A stretch of DNA of 64,000 nucleotides, taken from Nelumbo lutea. Taxonomy: Eukaryota > Streptophyta > Magnoliopsida > Proteales > Nelumbonaceae. Made by a program: the position numbers and the translations under genes. The notes below the pieces were generated by a model that was given only the letters and a program-made list of their open reading frames with translations, was not told where the DNA came from and did no database searches. This document shows positions 32,849-45,910 of the stretch, in pieces (position 1 is the stretch's first letter; each line of letters begins with the position of its first letter). The stretch covers positions 547,973 through 611,972 of the forward strand of contig JAKGHH010000003.1 in the NCBI GenBank assembly GCA_022828595.1, written 5' to 3'.

Positions 32849-35800
32849 AACCTTGGCAGTGGGATTGCCCATTCTTTTTGAAATGGAAGCAATAGCTAGT
32901 ACAGCTAATTCTATTATTTCATTGACAGATTTTGTGTTTTCTTTTTCCAATCTTCCACTGGAATCTCATGTCGTAACTGAATAAAATACGTTTACTTTTT
33001 TTATTGATTTTTCGGGAGTGAAGTTTCGAGATTGTCTACTAAGTTACTGAAAAGTTAATTCCCTTTGCACTTTCATATCCTATCAGTGACTCAGGATTTT
33101 GCTTAATGTTGAGATTACTGCATGAGTGATTCTGAGATCATCTGCCCATTACTGTGGATAAAGCTATGCTCCTCTTCAATGTATTGGTGGTAGACCAACT
33201 TTCATGGTGAAGATGTTATCTTACATGTAATCAATTAATGAGCTGGTGGTATTTCCACTAATTCACCAAAGGTAGGCAGTATACATCTTGCTTTGAAAAA
33301 ATAGGATTCTGTATGGTGATGGTAGCAGTCCCATGATTTAAGAGTGATTGAGACTCGAGTCTCTGTTTGTATGCATGTCATTCTCTTGCAGCGAGACATA
33401 ACTGATCTTCATATTATATTTTACTTCATAGAGCTTTATTGCATGATAGCAAATGCCCACATGCTTTTATGTGGCAATTTTAGAAGATGATGCTAGTAAT
33501 AATGACAGTTGTTTTATGTTTCTATAAATAATTTTTATTTATTATATTTATTTTTGTTTAATATAATAAATATGTTATATTAACAATGTGTCCAAATGCT
33601 TTCTACAAAATTTCCGTATTTTTTCATTTTTTTTGTCTTTGCAAAATTTTTGTATTTCTAGGGTAAGGACATTTTACTCAAAAGGCTAAACTATTGATGC
33701 ACCAATTAATAGGAAAATAATTTCATTTTTGAGTTTGTTTTAAATTTTGTATTTTCATTTCCATGACAATTTTTGTTTGTCATTTATTTTCTTTTAATAT
33801 GGTTAATATAAAATATTAAAAATGTATTCAATTTTTCTACAGTTTATTTATTTATTTATATTGTTTGTTTTTTAAAAATTTTATTATTTAATTACAGCAT
33901 GAATTGATCTATTTGACTCGGATGAATTGCTTACCTACTATCAGGATTAAATAATGATTTCATTATGGGGTTGGTTTTAAAAGATGCGAGTTTTATAGTC
34001 ATAGGATTCTTTGAGAGAATGAGTTTTATATTGAATAATGGACGTGTTTCGCACTGCATATCAATCTTCTTTTGTTTACCGGGTGGTTCAGGTGGTACGT
34101 AAACTGGGTAGTCCTAGAATAAATGCAATTTCGAGCCCTTCTATCGGTTTCCACCACCATTTGGAGAAAAGTAATGGTTGATTTAAAAGTAATGCCGATA
34201 AAGTGAACTACAGCCCCTATGGGGGCACAATGCTACTGGTGTCTCGTTGACAACCACCTTAATAGCCAAACTCTGTAATACAAGACGGAGCTCAAAAGGC
34301 AAAAAAAAAAAAAAACAAGAAAAATCAAAACAAGGCACCAATTTGACACAACAGGGGACATGCAACAGGTGCTCTGAGCACATACCATTAGAGAAATTTT
34401 TTGGACTATGGGATCATTTTGAGCATGTACCTATATCTATATCTATATAAGAAAGACGAAAAAGGGTAGGTGAGGGGTCTGCTCCTCTCATTTTTCCCTC
34501 ATGTAGATATCTATTTTTAATTAAATTATAAAAAATGTAATACAACAATTAAAAGATGTTTGTAATTCTTCCCCCATGTTAAGACTCAAATTCGCCAACC
34601 CAAATATGGCACCGACTTGGGTTGGGAGTTTGACAAATTTTTCGTGTCTGGCAGCATTCAACCTAAATCTAACAAAATTTCTATTTAAGCCCCGCTAATG
34701 TTATCATATATCATTAGGAATTAGGAATCACATAAGCTCATAATCTACCATATATTGCATGTAAAGAGCAAGCAAATCCTCTATATGGAAAGAAAAGCAT
34801 CTGTAGGTTGATCCGTTAGACTAATGAAGACGTTTACAAAAAAAAAAAAAAGACAAGAAAACCAGGAAATTAGCAGAAAAATACAATACCAGAAGCAGAA
34901 ATTAGACTCGTAAAAAGCAGCAGTAGTAGTGTAATACCAGAAGCAGCCGTTCCAGCAACCACAGCTTGCATGTACCTCTCTTGGAGCTCCCCAGCAGACC
35001 CAATAACCCCACCCTGGACCAAGGCATCAGCCACTCCAGAAAGGCCAACCGCACCAACCGTAACATAGTATCCGTCATATAATCCCCTCCTTCCCTTAGT
35101 GTACAACACGTCCATGACTGGCACAATGACCAGCGACACAACAAACAGAGCAAGGCCGATGTTGATCCTGATGAAAGCATCGGATTCGTGGGCGTAAGCA
35201 ACGATGACGAGGAGGCAGAAGAGGCAGATCAGCATGTACACGACGGCGAAGACGAGATCAACGCTAACATCCGGGTAGAGGTAGGTGAAGTAGTCGACGG
35301 CGGTTATGAAGGCGTTCCATGGGAGAAGGAGACCCATACCCGGGGTGAAGTAGGTGATGTAGGCTAAGTGGAAGGTGTCCTTTGGGACCTTGTCGTTGCC
35401 GCTGGTGTTAGTTGTCAGAAGGAGTGATGTTTTCGCTTCTGCGTCACCGATGGCAGCCGAGATACACATATTGTCCGATTCCTTCCCTTTCTCTTCTTCC
35501 GTTGGTTGATAATTGCTTTTGGGGGCTCTATCCTCCAGGGACGCTTGGCCCCCACAGCCCCACTTAAGAATTTCTTTAAAAGAGTGCTGATATATATGAA
35601 AAAGAGGAAATGGTCCGGACCGTCCGGTGGATGTAACCAATCATCAATAAGGTTGCCAGATTGGTTGACGGTATTATTAAGGCCACGTTTTCGGTAAGTT
35701 ACTAAGCGGGCATAATTGGATAAGTTTTTTCAATCATTTTCTCGTAGGGGAAGTTAGTTATATATATGATTTTTATTATTATTTATATAAACTGTCATTT

Positions 35801-36153
35801 TTTAAGATATTTATGCAGTCTACGGGTTGATATAAATTGACCAATCCATAAAATTATATGGGTCATTAAATTCAACTTGAACCTCTTATTACTTTAGTTT
35901 AACCATTATTATTATTATTAATTTATTTTAGTATTTAATTTAAAATTTTCGTTATATAGTAAAAATAAGAATTAAATTTCTAATTATTTAAATATTTACT
36001 TAAAATAAAATTTTCCAACTAATATAATTATTATTTAATAGATTTGTTAATTCATATGTTGCGTTTAATAACAAACATTAATGATTTGGCTTAACAATTT
36101 TAATGATTGTTAATAAATATTGATTTTTATTTAAGGTTTAATTAATGTATTTG
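32849..36153. repeat. Duplicated ENT block, copy 1 (with internal deletion)
   Basis: 32849-34274 matches 40093-41491 and 34271-36153 matches 46523-48354, in the same orientation and order, both at roughly 95% by eye. The 5,035 bp present between the two halves in copy 2 is absent here. The junction shares CTCT (34271-34274; 41488-41491; 46523-46526). Confidence 0.92.
34938..35469 (-). pseudogene. ENT-type nucleoside transporter, first exon only
   Basis: A 532-bp copy of the functional ENT exon 1 (47149-47680), same length, with an uninterrupted frame from ATG 35469 and the same GT donor. Exon 2 is deleted, so the product could hold only about five of the expected eleven membrane segments. 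Differences fall on family-conserved positions: YFTPGMGLLLPWN replaces YFTLGTGFLLPWN, and GELQERYMQA replaces GELPERYMQA. This pattern suggests relaxed constraint. The frame can run on through the donor to stop near 34870. A truncated transcript is possible; transport is not expected. Confidence 0.88.
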
Positions 36154-38857
36154 GTAATTATTATGGGGCATGCTTTGAATAAACATTAACGATAACTGAT
36201 GATTGTTATTTCATTTTTTATTATTTACTTAATTAAGTACTTAATGATTGTTGTTATTGTTAATTTTTTTTATAAATAATATATTGTTATTATTATTTAT
36301 TTAATCCAGTTATCTTCAATAAGTAATTATTTGATTTAATTTAAATTATTTTATTTATTAATTATTTATAATAGACATTTAGGGTAGGCTCTTTCATTGA
36401 TTTAAGAGACTTATCATGTTTTATCTAGACAATGATCCCATACTAAGTAAGGGGCAACTATAGTATCATTTAATTTGAAATTTACTATTTAACAATAAAA
36501 AACCAATGTCCTATTGAGCAACCCACCCCAAAAAAGTATGAATAACTTTGAAATCATTAATCTTTATAAAATAGCAAAAATAGATGGATGTTTACAACAA
36601 TATCACTAATACTGCTTAATATTTAGGGGACATATGAATGTATAAAAAATGTTTAAATGATATCCATTTAAAGAGGCAAAGAAGGAAAAAAACCACTCAA
36701 AGAACTACTAAGAAAAACAATCCCTGCCAAACAACATTTGCAAATGAATCCATCATCTGAAGTAAGAGATGAAAAATATATGACTACAATCAAATCATCA
36801 TCATGTATGGCTATAGTCAACTGATAATATAATCAAGACTCCAAAGGCATCCAACAGAAATGCAGGAGAATAATAGGACCATCCTGAGTATGGAAGTCAC
36901 CTCCAAGTTAGGTGGCAATGCTTCTTTTGGTCAATCATGGTTATGGATTTTAAGTCTAAGCTCTCCACGGTGCAAGTAGACTAGCTAGAACTTATCTTTA
37001 GGAAAAAAGGTAGGAAGCTTGTACATAACCTAATGGCATATTTGAATTATGGGAATTGGGAGATAGAAATAGGAAATGTAGATTGAAATTATAATTTTAG
37101 GCATGTTGATGTGTCAAATTCAAGTCAATTAGAATACTCATAGATTTTTAGTTCGTTCAATTAGTGGTAATTTGAATTTTTTTTGTTCAATGTCTTTATT
37201 GAGTAATATAAATTAATAATATAATAGTAATTATGGAATCAGTAATAATAATAAGTATAATTATTACTATCATTTACTAATATTATATTCTTATTATGTG
37301 TGTATTGATTTTGAAATAAGTAATATTAAATTATTATAATAATTATTATTACTATTATTTATTTTTATTATGAAGTAATTAATTTGTTATAAGTATGATT
37401 TTTAGTTAATCCCTAAAATAGTACTTGCTTTTATAATTCTTTTAGTTTAACAATAATGAATAATTGAAACTTTATAATTTAACTTTCACTAAATGAAATA
37501 TTTATTGGAGAATAATGATAGTATTACTTATAATAATAATAATAATAATAATGATTATATCCCAATTAATATGATATAAATAAGTAACACTTATTATATA
37601 TTTATAAAATAATTATATGAATTAATATAAATATAAAATTATTATACCCCAATTAATAATTAACGTTATTAAAATACTTATTAATTATCATTAACTTATT
37701 AACATTCTGAGAAGTAATAATTCTCATTGTTATAATTAAGGAATTAATTATCAGTAAGTAATTATAATCAATAATTAATTTTTATCAGAAATCATTATTA
37801 TTAGTAATAATTATTTATAAATATTGATAATAATAATATAATTAATTATTTCATATAAATGTATGAATTATAATTTTTGATAATAATTCTACTATAAATA
37901 ATTAACATTAAATGTTTATTTTTAATATAATTAATGTGAGTTAATATAAATATAAAATGATCATTCCCAAATTATTAATTACCATTATAAAAATAATTAA
38001 TAATGAGAAAAATTATTAGTAATTATTTAATATCAATATTTAAGTATTAGCAGCAATTATTATAAAAAAATATTATCAGTGAGTTACTGTTAGTGGTAAT
38101 TAAGAGGTGAGATTAATTAATTAGATGTCATTAATTATTATTAGTGCCCTTCTCTTTCAAAAAGTTGACTCATCATCATCGTAATCATCAATGACAACAA
38201 CTTGATAAATACATAATTTGATAAAATAGGTAAATATCATCAATTTATTTTTTATCTTTTGAAAAACTAAATAAGTGAAAAATAATCTGGTTAGCATTGC
38301 AAATGAAAAATTATTTGGACTTTTGCAAAAAAAAAATTATTGAACATAAAAACTAATTATTCAAAAATAAGGTCATTAAATCAAAGAGTAATTAAAATTG
38401 TTCAGTAAATAATAATTTTAAGAAATTAAAATTAATAATTAATTATCAGTCTGAATTAAAATGGGTAATTTCAGCAAATAATTTTAAGTAATTAAAATTT
38501 TCTATTAACATTAATTAATAGCCTAGTTTCCTTTTTTTTAGGAAATGATTGAAAGTGGGAGCTTCTCACTTCCCACAACTCTACATGGTGGTGGGCTCCA
38601 CTTTGCATGTCAATGGGCTCTTTTCTTGAACTACCACTAACTAGAATTTGACACATGTCTAGTGGGATCTGTTCTTGAATTACCACTATTCAGAATTTTA
38701 CACGTGTTCATTTTGTTTAGATCTTTGGAATGACAAATGTATGAATGTAGATGGGCCACATGTTTGACTATAGGGGACTTTAGTTTGAAATCATTCATTT
38801 AGTATATATATAATAGATTTCACTTGATGTTGCGTGATCTGACTGCTCCCTATTGCA
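36154..38857. other. A/T-rich intergenic region
   Basis: Very A/T-rich (taa/tta-rich) with a short (ATA)n run near 37525-37550. No gene, no clear element end. It separates the two ENT blocks and has no visible counterpart after copy 2. Confidence 0.6.
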
Positions 38858-39390
38858 GGAGGAATCTGAGAAGCTCTACCCGCCCCACGCAAACGAGGAG
38901 GCAATGTCTTCGGAACCCGCTCCTACAGCCATTGCTTCTTTAGGCAGTGATGAAGCAACTTGGAGCATTCTGACTCCAAAATACAACCTTCTCAAGAGCC
39001 AAAGCGTAGCATATGCCAAGGAGGTTGCTAGTTGGGCCGAACTGCCGATCGCTCAACTCGAAGCATGAGCGGCTACCCACTACATGTTGGTAAGTTTCTA
39101 ACTTTTCTTTTTCGATTTTGTACTTAGCTTCTCTTGTGCTAACTCTTCTTCTCTTCTCTTGGTAGGTGAACTCTACTATCCACACCCTGACTTACTAGTC
39201 TGAGGTGCATCTGAAGCAGGGTCTCGCAGCTGAGTCTTCTTCACACGAGGCTCACACCGAGTTAAACTTGGCCCGCAATGAAGTTAGCCAACTGAAGAAG
39301 GATACATGGGCTAAGAAGGAGTTGATCACGCTACTGATGTCTAAGAAGGAGGAGCACACGGAGAAAGCAGTGTTGAAGAGGAGAAGATGA
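38858..39390 (+). pseudogene. Antisense-ORF fragment of Tat-like gypsy, two exons
   Basis: Starts after an acceptor (ctattgcag). Exon A ends SWAELPIAQLEA-AATHYML at a gtaagt donor near 39091. A 75-bp intron ends tcttggtag. Exon B reads VNSTIHTLTY-SEVHLKQGLA, then a coiled coil (ELNLARNEVSQLKKD). This aligns with VGLPIAQLRG…HCMV, intron, V-KTLIHSLAQQS-QHLKRALA of the antisense ORF at 24128-26268. Two in-frame stops (near 39068 and 39198) disable it. Confidence 0.6.
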
Positions 39391-39545
39391 CGTTCGTCCC
39401 CCTCTACCAGTGAAGACAGAGAAACTGTGCAATGAATCTTGTCAGCCCATGCCTAGAAATATTCACCAAAGGAACCATTCAAAAGTATGGGAATTAGGGT
39501 GAAGCCATTCATCTGATCATGCTTCACTATTTCGTCCTCCTGTTG

Positions 39546-39716
39546 AGTTGATGTACTAGATGGAGTCATCAACCTCTGTTTCGTTCTCTTGTTTATAAAC
39601 GTAACAAGAGGAGTTATCAATCTCTGGTTAAGTTGATGTACCAGATGGGGTCATCAATCACTGTTTCATTCTCTTGTTTATAAACATAACAAGAGGAGTC
39701 ATCAATCTCTGGTTTA
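39546..39716. repeat. 85-bp tandem duplication
   Basis: agttgatgtac…ctctggtta at 39546 repeats at 39631 with few changes (gagtcatcaa, ttctcttgtttataaac shared). Confidence 0.85.
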
Positions 39717-40092
39717 TAGCCAGGAAACCGAAGTTGCAGAACATGAGGAGATGGTGTTGGCTTCTACGGAGACTAAAGCCTTGTTGATTGAGAAAACTAT
39801 CTATCCACCACTCCCCAGAGAACCCAAGTGTGAAAAGAGCCTTCTTTGCAGGGTGGCGGTTTGGTTACCAAAAGGACGTCGGATTTAGCGGGACTTCCTT
39901 TGTAAGACCATTCCGGTTGAGGAAACAGAGGCAAGACCATTCCAGTTGAGGAAACAAGGGCAAGAGCATTCCAGTTGGTACAAGCAATTCCAGGGAATTC
40001 AGACCAGCTAGATTATGCTACCAAACTCACGTTCATTGAGCTTGTATCGCCCTTCTGGTTCGGCCTTGAAGCTGGATCGAAACCCAAGCTTT
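39717..40092. other. Intergenic DNA with no recognised feature
   Basis: Moderate GC, possibly remaining gypsy sequence; ends where the copy-2 ENT block begins. Confidence 0.4.
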
Positions 40093-42328
40093 AACCTTGG
40101 CAGCAGGATTGCCCATTCTTTTTGAAATGGAAGCAATAGCTAGTACAGCTAATTCTATTATTTCATATACAGATTTTGTGTTTTCTTTTTCCAATCTTCC
40201 ACTGGAATCTCATGTCGTAACTGAATAAAATACGTTTACTTTTTTTATTGATTTTTCAGGAGTGAAGTTTCGGGATTATCTACTAAGTTGCTGAAAAGTT
40301 AATTCCCTTTGCACTTTCATATCCTATCAGTGATTCAGGGTTTTGCTTAATGTTGAGATTACTGCATGAGTGATTCTGAGAATATCTGCCCATTACTGTG
40401 GATAAAGCTCTGTTCCTCTTCAATGTATTGGTGGTAGACCAACTTTCATGGTGAAGATGTAATCTTACATGTAATCAATTAATGAGCTGGTGGTATTTCC
40501 ACTAATTCACCGAAGGTAGGCAGTATACGTCTTGCTTTGAAAAAATAGGATGCTGTATGGTGATGGTAGAAGTCCCATATTAAGATTTAAGAGAGATTGA
40601 GACTCGAGTCTCTGTTTGTATGCATGTTATTCTCTTGCAGCGAGACACATATAACTGATCTTCATATTATATTTTACTTCATAGAGCTTTCTTGCATGAT
40701 AGCAAATGTCCACATGCTTTTATGTGGCAATTTTAGAAGAAGATGATGCTAGTAATAATGACAGTTGTTTTATGTTTCTATACGTATATAAATAAATTTT
40801 ATTTGTCATATTTATTTTTGTTTAATATGATAAATATGTTATATTAACAATGTGTCCAAATGCTTTCTACAAAATTTTCATATTTTTTTGTCTTTGCAAA
40901 ATTTTTGTATTTCAAGGGTTAGGACATTTTACTCAAAAGGCTAAACTACTGATGCACCAATTAATAGGAAAATAATTTCATTTTTGAGTTTGTTTTAATT
41001 GTCATTTATTTTCTTTTAATATGGTTAATATAAAATATTAAAAATATGTTCAATTTTTCTACAGTTTATTTATTTATTTATATTGTTTGTATTTTAAAAA
41101 CTTTATTATTTAATTGCAGCATGAATTGATCTATTTGACTCGGATGAATTGCTTACCTACTATCAGGATTAAATAATGATTGGTTTTAAAAGATGCGAGT
41201 TTTATAGTCATAGGATTCTTTGAGAGAATGAGTTTTATATTGAATAATGGACGTTTTTCGCACTGCATATCAATCATTTTTTTGTTTACCGAGTGGTGGT
41301 TCAGGTGGTTCGTAAACTGGGTAGTCCTAGAATAAATGCGATTTCGAGCCCTGCTATCGGTTTCCACCACCATTTGGAGAAAGGTAATAGTTGCTGAGAA
41401 AGTAATGCCAAGAAAGTGAACTACAGCCCCTATGGGGGCACACACAATGCGAGTGGTGGCTCGTTGACAACAACCTTAATAGCCAAACTCTATTCTACTT
41501 AGCCAATTTTAAGCGTATCAACCAATACATATCATTTTGGGACCTTTCCAATACACTACTACAGTGGATGTATCGGGGTTTTAACCAGTTCAGGGGATGA
41601 AAGAGTCCTAAACCGATCTCTCTGAACTGGTTTCAGAAAAAAATTTAAAAAACACTAAAAAAATAGTATCGATTTGCATGATACACATACCGACATATCA
41701 AACGTATCAATATTTTGAACCTTGCCTACTGCTGATCCGACTTCCAACACCCTCAACACGTCCTAGCTTCGAATTGCCTCTATTAATCGGAAGTTAACTA
41801 CGTGACCAGAAGAGGATATTGATTGCTTACCTAAAACAAAATCCATGCAATGGATATTGTTTCTGTAAGAAAAAAAATCATGCGAAGTCTCAACTTGTTA
41901 ATGTCTCAATCCGCCCCCCTCCCCCCTTCTGTATATGAACAACCAATGCTTCAATCAATGCAACAGAGGCAACAGATTCGAGTCATCCAACTATTTAGAT
42001 AGTCCTGTGTGGCCGCCACTAACAATCGGACAAGATTGTAATGCACTGCATGTTTTACCATCATCCGTGCCACTTGTACTCCATCATGGCATCATCTCCC
42101 TGATCTTACATTGCTATGTGGTGTAAAGTGCAAACCCAATCTATACATTATTTCTTATACAGCAACCACTCGTGTTTCATGAGTAGATTAACTTATTAAA
42201 ATAGGTGGTGTCATGGATTTACAAATTAAAACTGGATCCAGGAATAGGAACCTCGCATATCATTGACAGTCCCCCATCCACCTTACACTGGGTTGGGGGT
42301 TTGAAAGACATTACAAATTGCTAAGCGA

Positions 42329-45300
42329 TCAGATGACCCAAAACCAAGCTACCACCGAACCAATTGCTAAGCCAACAACCAAGAACAGTACAATCACAAT
42401 ACCTGCAGACTCAGCATGTTGTAGCTGGACAGTCTTGGGCGCTACAATCATCAAAACACTTGTAAAATAGCCATTCGTCAAGCCAAGAAGGCACGTTAGC
42501 AGTGTGACTGGAATCTCCGTTCGAAAAAACTTGGGACCATGCAAGCAGCCTAAGAAGAGTGGGTAAAATAGCAGCCTTGCAGAACAGGCGCCAATGGCAA
42601 CCTTTGAATTCTCAAGGAGGTAAACTGCAGTCAAGGACTTGCCAATGAGATCAAACACATTGTAGCCACTGATGAGAAGGATTGGATACCAGTCTTTTAG
42701 GATCAGTGAGTGCACATCTTCTGTAATATATCCTGGAAATATTGACAATGTCACAATGTAGATAAGGACTATCCCAAACCCAAACCACTTGACTCTCCCT
42801 ATAATGTCCCACAAGGTTGATCTCCAGGTAGACCCACTCCTGAAACCTTCCTCATTTTCCTCCTCAAGTGCAGCCTGTGTTTTTATATCTTTGTAATATT
42901 GAATAATTGGAAGCCTGTGTGCTACATTGTGGAAAACAATGCATATGACCATAACCACGATACCAACAACGAAGTAAAGGATTGCACTTTTTCTGAGACC
43001 ATGGGGATCCTGTGGAAACATGGCTTTGGTTATGATCCTCAGAATTGAAACAAGAACCCCTGCACTCATTTATTAAAGGGTTATTCAGTATAATCGGCCA
43101 TGATAATTTAATTCGGTTCACAGCAATCCTGTGATTGAACTGTTCTTTTTTTATTTTTCTGACAAGTAATAATCTTGTGATTGAACAATTTTGGTAAACA
43201 CAAAATTGTAATCCTAGAAGATTTTGAAGAGAATTGCAGTCCATAGTAATTCTTTTCTGTCTGATTGAAGCCTGTAAGTACTTGAATACGTATTTCTTAG
43301 TTCTCAGGAGATAAATATATGCTGATCTTAGAACATTTTGTGTAAACAACAATTATCTCTTCGATCAAGAAAAAAAGTTGAATCAGCAAATTAACCTCAG
43401 TTCAGCTTCAAGGCATGCATAGGTGATACATAAAACTAACAAGTGGAGATTTCATAACACCAGAGTTGGGGCCTGTTCATTTCCTCTTAACTCTTATCTG
43501 TTAAGAAGAATCTTTTAATTTTAAGAGAAAATTGGTTTTGTTTCCTTTTATCTCTTATCTATTAAATTGCAATCATACAACTTTTTGTTTTCCAATGATA
43601 CCCCCAAAAAGACAAACAAAAACTCCTATATATGGGGTCAAAATGGATATTTGATAGTTTTCAGAATTCAGAATAACATTCTCTGCATTCAGAGTTCAAA
43701 GTAAAGAAAAGTTCACAAATACCAATATACCTCTTAATGTAATTATTACACTTTCAGACGTCAGACTTCAGAGCAAACGAAGAGGCCCTTACTAGCATAT
43801 AGCTGTCTAGTTTTCTTAAATATCATAATATTTCTCACAAATAATCCTCCCAAATAGGAAAAAATAAGAAAAACAAACTTTGATTTGCCGAGATTTTTTT
43901 ATGGTTCTTAACATATTTAAAGCCATTTGAAATATTACTTAACAATTTAGTGCTTCTTAATAATCATTACATGTTTTCTAAGTATGCGATTGATTTCCTA
44001 TGGTTTCTAATATTCTTATTTGATATTTATGTGATCATCTAATCATTTATTTTCTTTTCTTACATAAAATATACTCCTCTCATGCATATTTCCATACTCA
44101 TTTTAGTTTGATGTTTTTCTTTTTATTTTTGAAGATAAATAAAGAAGAAAATTTATTATAAAACAACCAGCCGATAATACAGAAGGTGACAAGGTTATCA
44201 CCCAAAAACCCAACATAACCAACCCACCCCAACTTCTAGACAAGCCCTTAAACAAAACAAAAAACATTAAACTCAAAAAACCTGCTGCAGACAGACCCAA
44301 ATCAAAGCCAGAACCCCTACATATAGCTTATCTCCCCTCTTTCCAAAAACAAAACAATCAGGCACCCAAACCAAAACCCTTCCCAACAGCAGAAACTCAC
44401 ACCCTTCTTTCAAGACCTTCATCAGTAGTTTGATGTTTTTCTTTGAAAAATGGTAAATGATGACACATAGGTCTTATGCATCTAAAGGTCCTGGAACCTT
44501 GTTTCCCATCTCTACATTTTTAAATATTGCCTACAACAGAAGAGCACTCTTGGATCCAAAGCTACCAATGACTGCACTGATGAAAACTGACTTTGTGCAG
44601 GACAAAGCCTCTAAAGGAGCAAAATCATTGCTGAAGAGGATGCGGGTTCAAATTTTGACAATAAATAATGACAAATAATCAAGTAAGAGTTTGTTAAGTT
44701 GATCTCAAATCACTCTAAGATGGTTTCAACCATCACATCTCGAAGAAAAATGAATACCATAATCTGACAATTGTGCTTCTAGGAATTACTTCTAGAAAGA
44801 AAATACACCAAACTCAAGAAAGTTGATAGAATATCACTCAGCTACCATGCTATAAAAAGACCATAATAAGCAACTTAGATAAACTTGAACCAAGATTCTA
44901 GATTCATGAGCAAGTAACTTCCTTATTGATGATATAATTAACAGATCCACAGAGAAGCCATGCTCAGAAAGTTTCCAAATGCCACCATATAGGGCTTCGC
45001 CTTATTCATCTGGATCGTGATTTCAACAATGATCCATCTGATTCATTTTAGCAGTGTAAACTAGCTCGTGCCTCTTCACGGGCAGTCTGTTTTGTAACAT
45101 CACCTTATTATCTTTGAATAAATTACCATTCAATTATCAAAAAAATATAAAATAATTGCCCAATATCCTTCACAAATCATCATTTAGGAATAGATGCAAT
45201 TTCATACTTACTTCATCAGCTACCATGCTTTTCTAAGAATTCAGAAGGTGGGAAGGTAATGTTTCTCTTGAATATGGCATCTGTGCTCTTGCCTGGTTCC

Positions 45301-45877
45301 CCAAGGCTCTGTTTGGTTTGTGGGATGGGGATGAGAAAAAGGGAATATTCCAAAAATATTCCTTTTTCTCTCATTTGTTTTGAGGGAAATAGAGGGATGG
45401 GATGAGAAAAATGTGGGATGTCAGATCCCCAAATCGTGGAATCGGGGTCGCACCAAAACCGCGTGACCCCGGTGGAAAAACTCGAGAAACCACTGTTACC
45501 ATTGAACTGATTGTTATTGGCCTTCTTCCTCACCAGATGCTGGCAAGGAACCAGTGCGAGGGGTAGTGGCGATCTCCCTCCATCTTCCTCTTCTCTCTTC
45601 TCCCTCACCTTCTTCTTCTTCCTATTCCTCCCATCTTCCTCCCTTTCTCTTCTCTCTTCTGCGAGGGGCAGCGGTGATCTGCGGAGTCAGGGATCTGCGA
45701 GGGGCAGCGGCGATCTTCACCAGATACTGTCTCTCCCTCCATCTTCCTCTTCTCTCTCCTCCCTCACCTTCTTCTTCTTCCTATTCTTCCCGTCTTCCTC
45801 CCTTTCTCTGATTGCCGCTGCAACTCTCAGCAGTGGCGATCTGCTTTCTTAGCACTCCTATCTCTCTCTCATTCCCT

Positions 45878-45910
<33 letters not shown>

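Noticed and set aside
34902..35201. 99-residue minus-strand frame rich in Leu and Cys, and its twin at 47113-47412
   Set aside because: Both are out-of-frame shadows of ENT exon 1; they are identical in the two copies only because the DNA is duplicated.
38858..39068. Exon starting EESEKLYPPHANEEA as the true last exon of U2A'
   Set aside because: It is in phase with a donor at 21274, but it lies 17.5 kb away and aligns instead with the gypsy antisense ORF, including the conserved intron position.
41498..41732. MITE ending tattttgaaccttgcc
   Set aside because: The right end matches the 46315-46444 family, but a left end could not be found, so no boundaries were assigned.
45511..45852. 113-residue Ser/Phe/Leu-rich frame as a gene
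   Set aside because: Low-complexity translation of tandem CT-rich repeats inside a TIR element.
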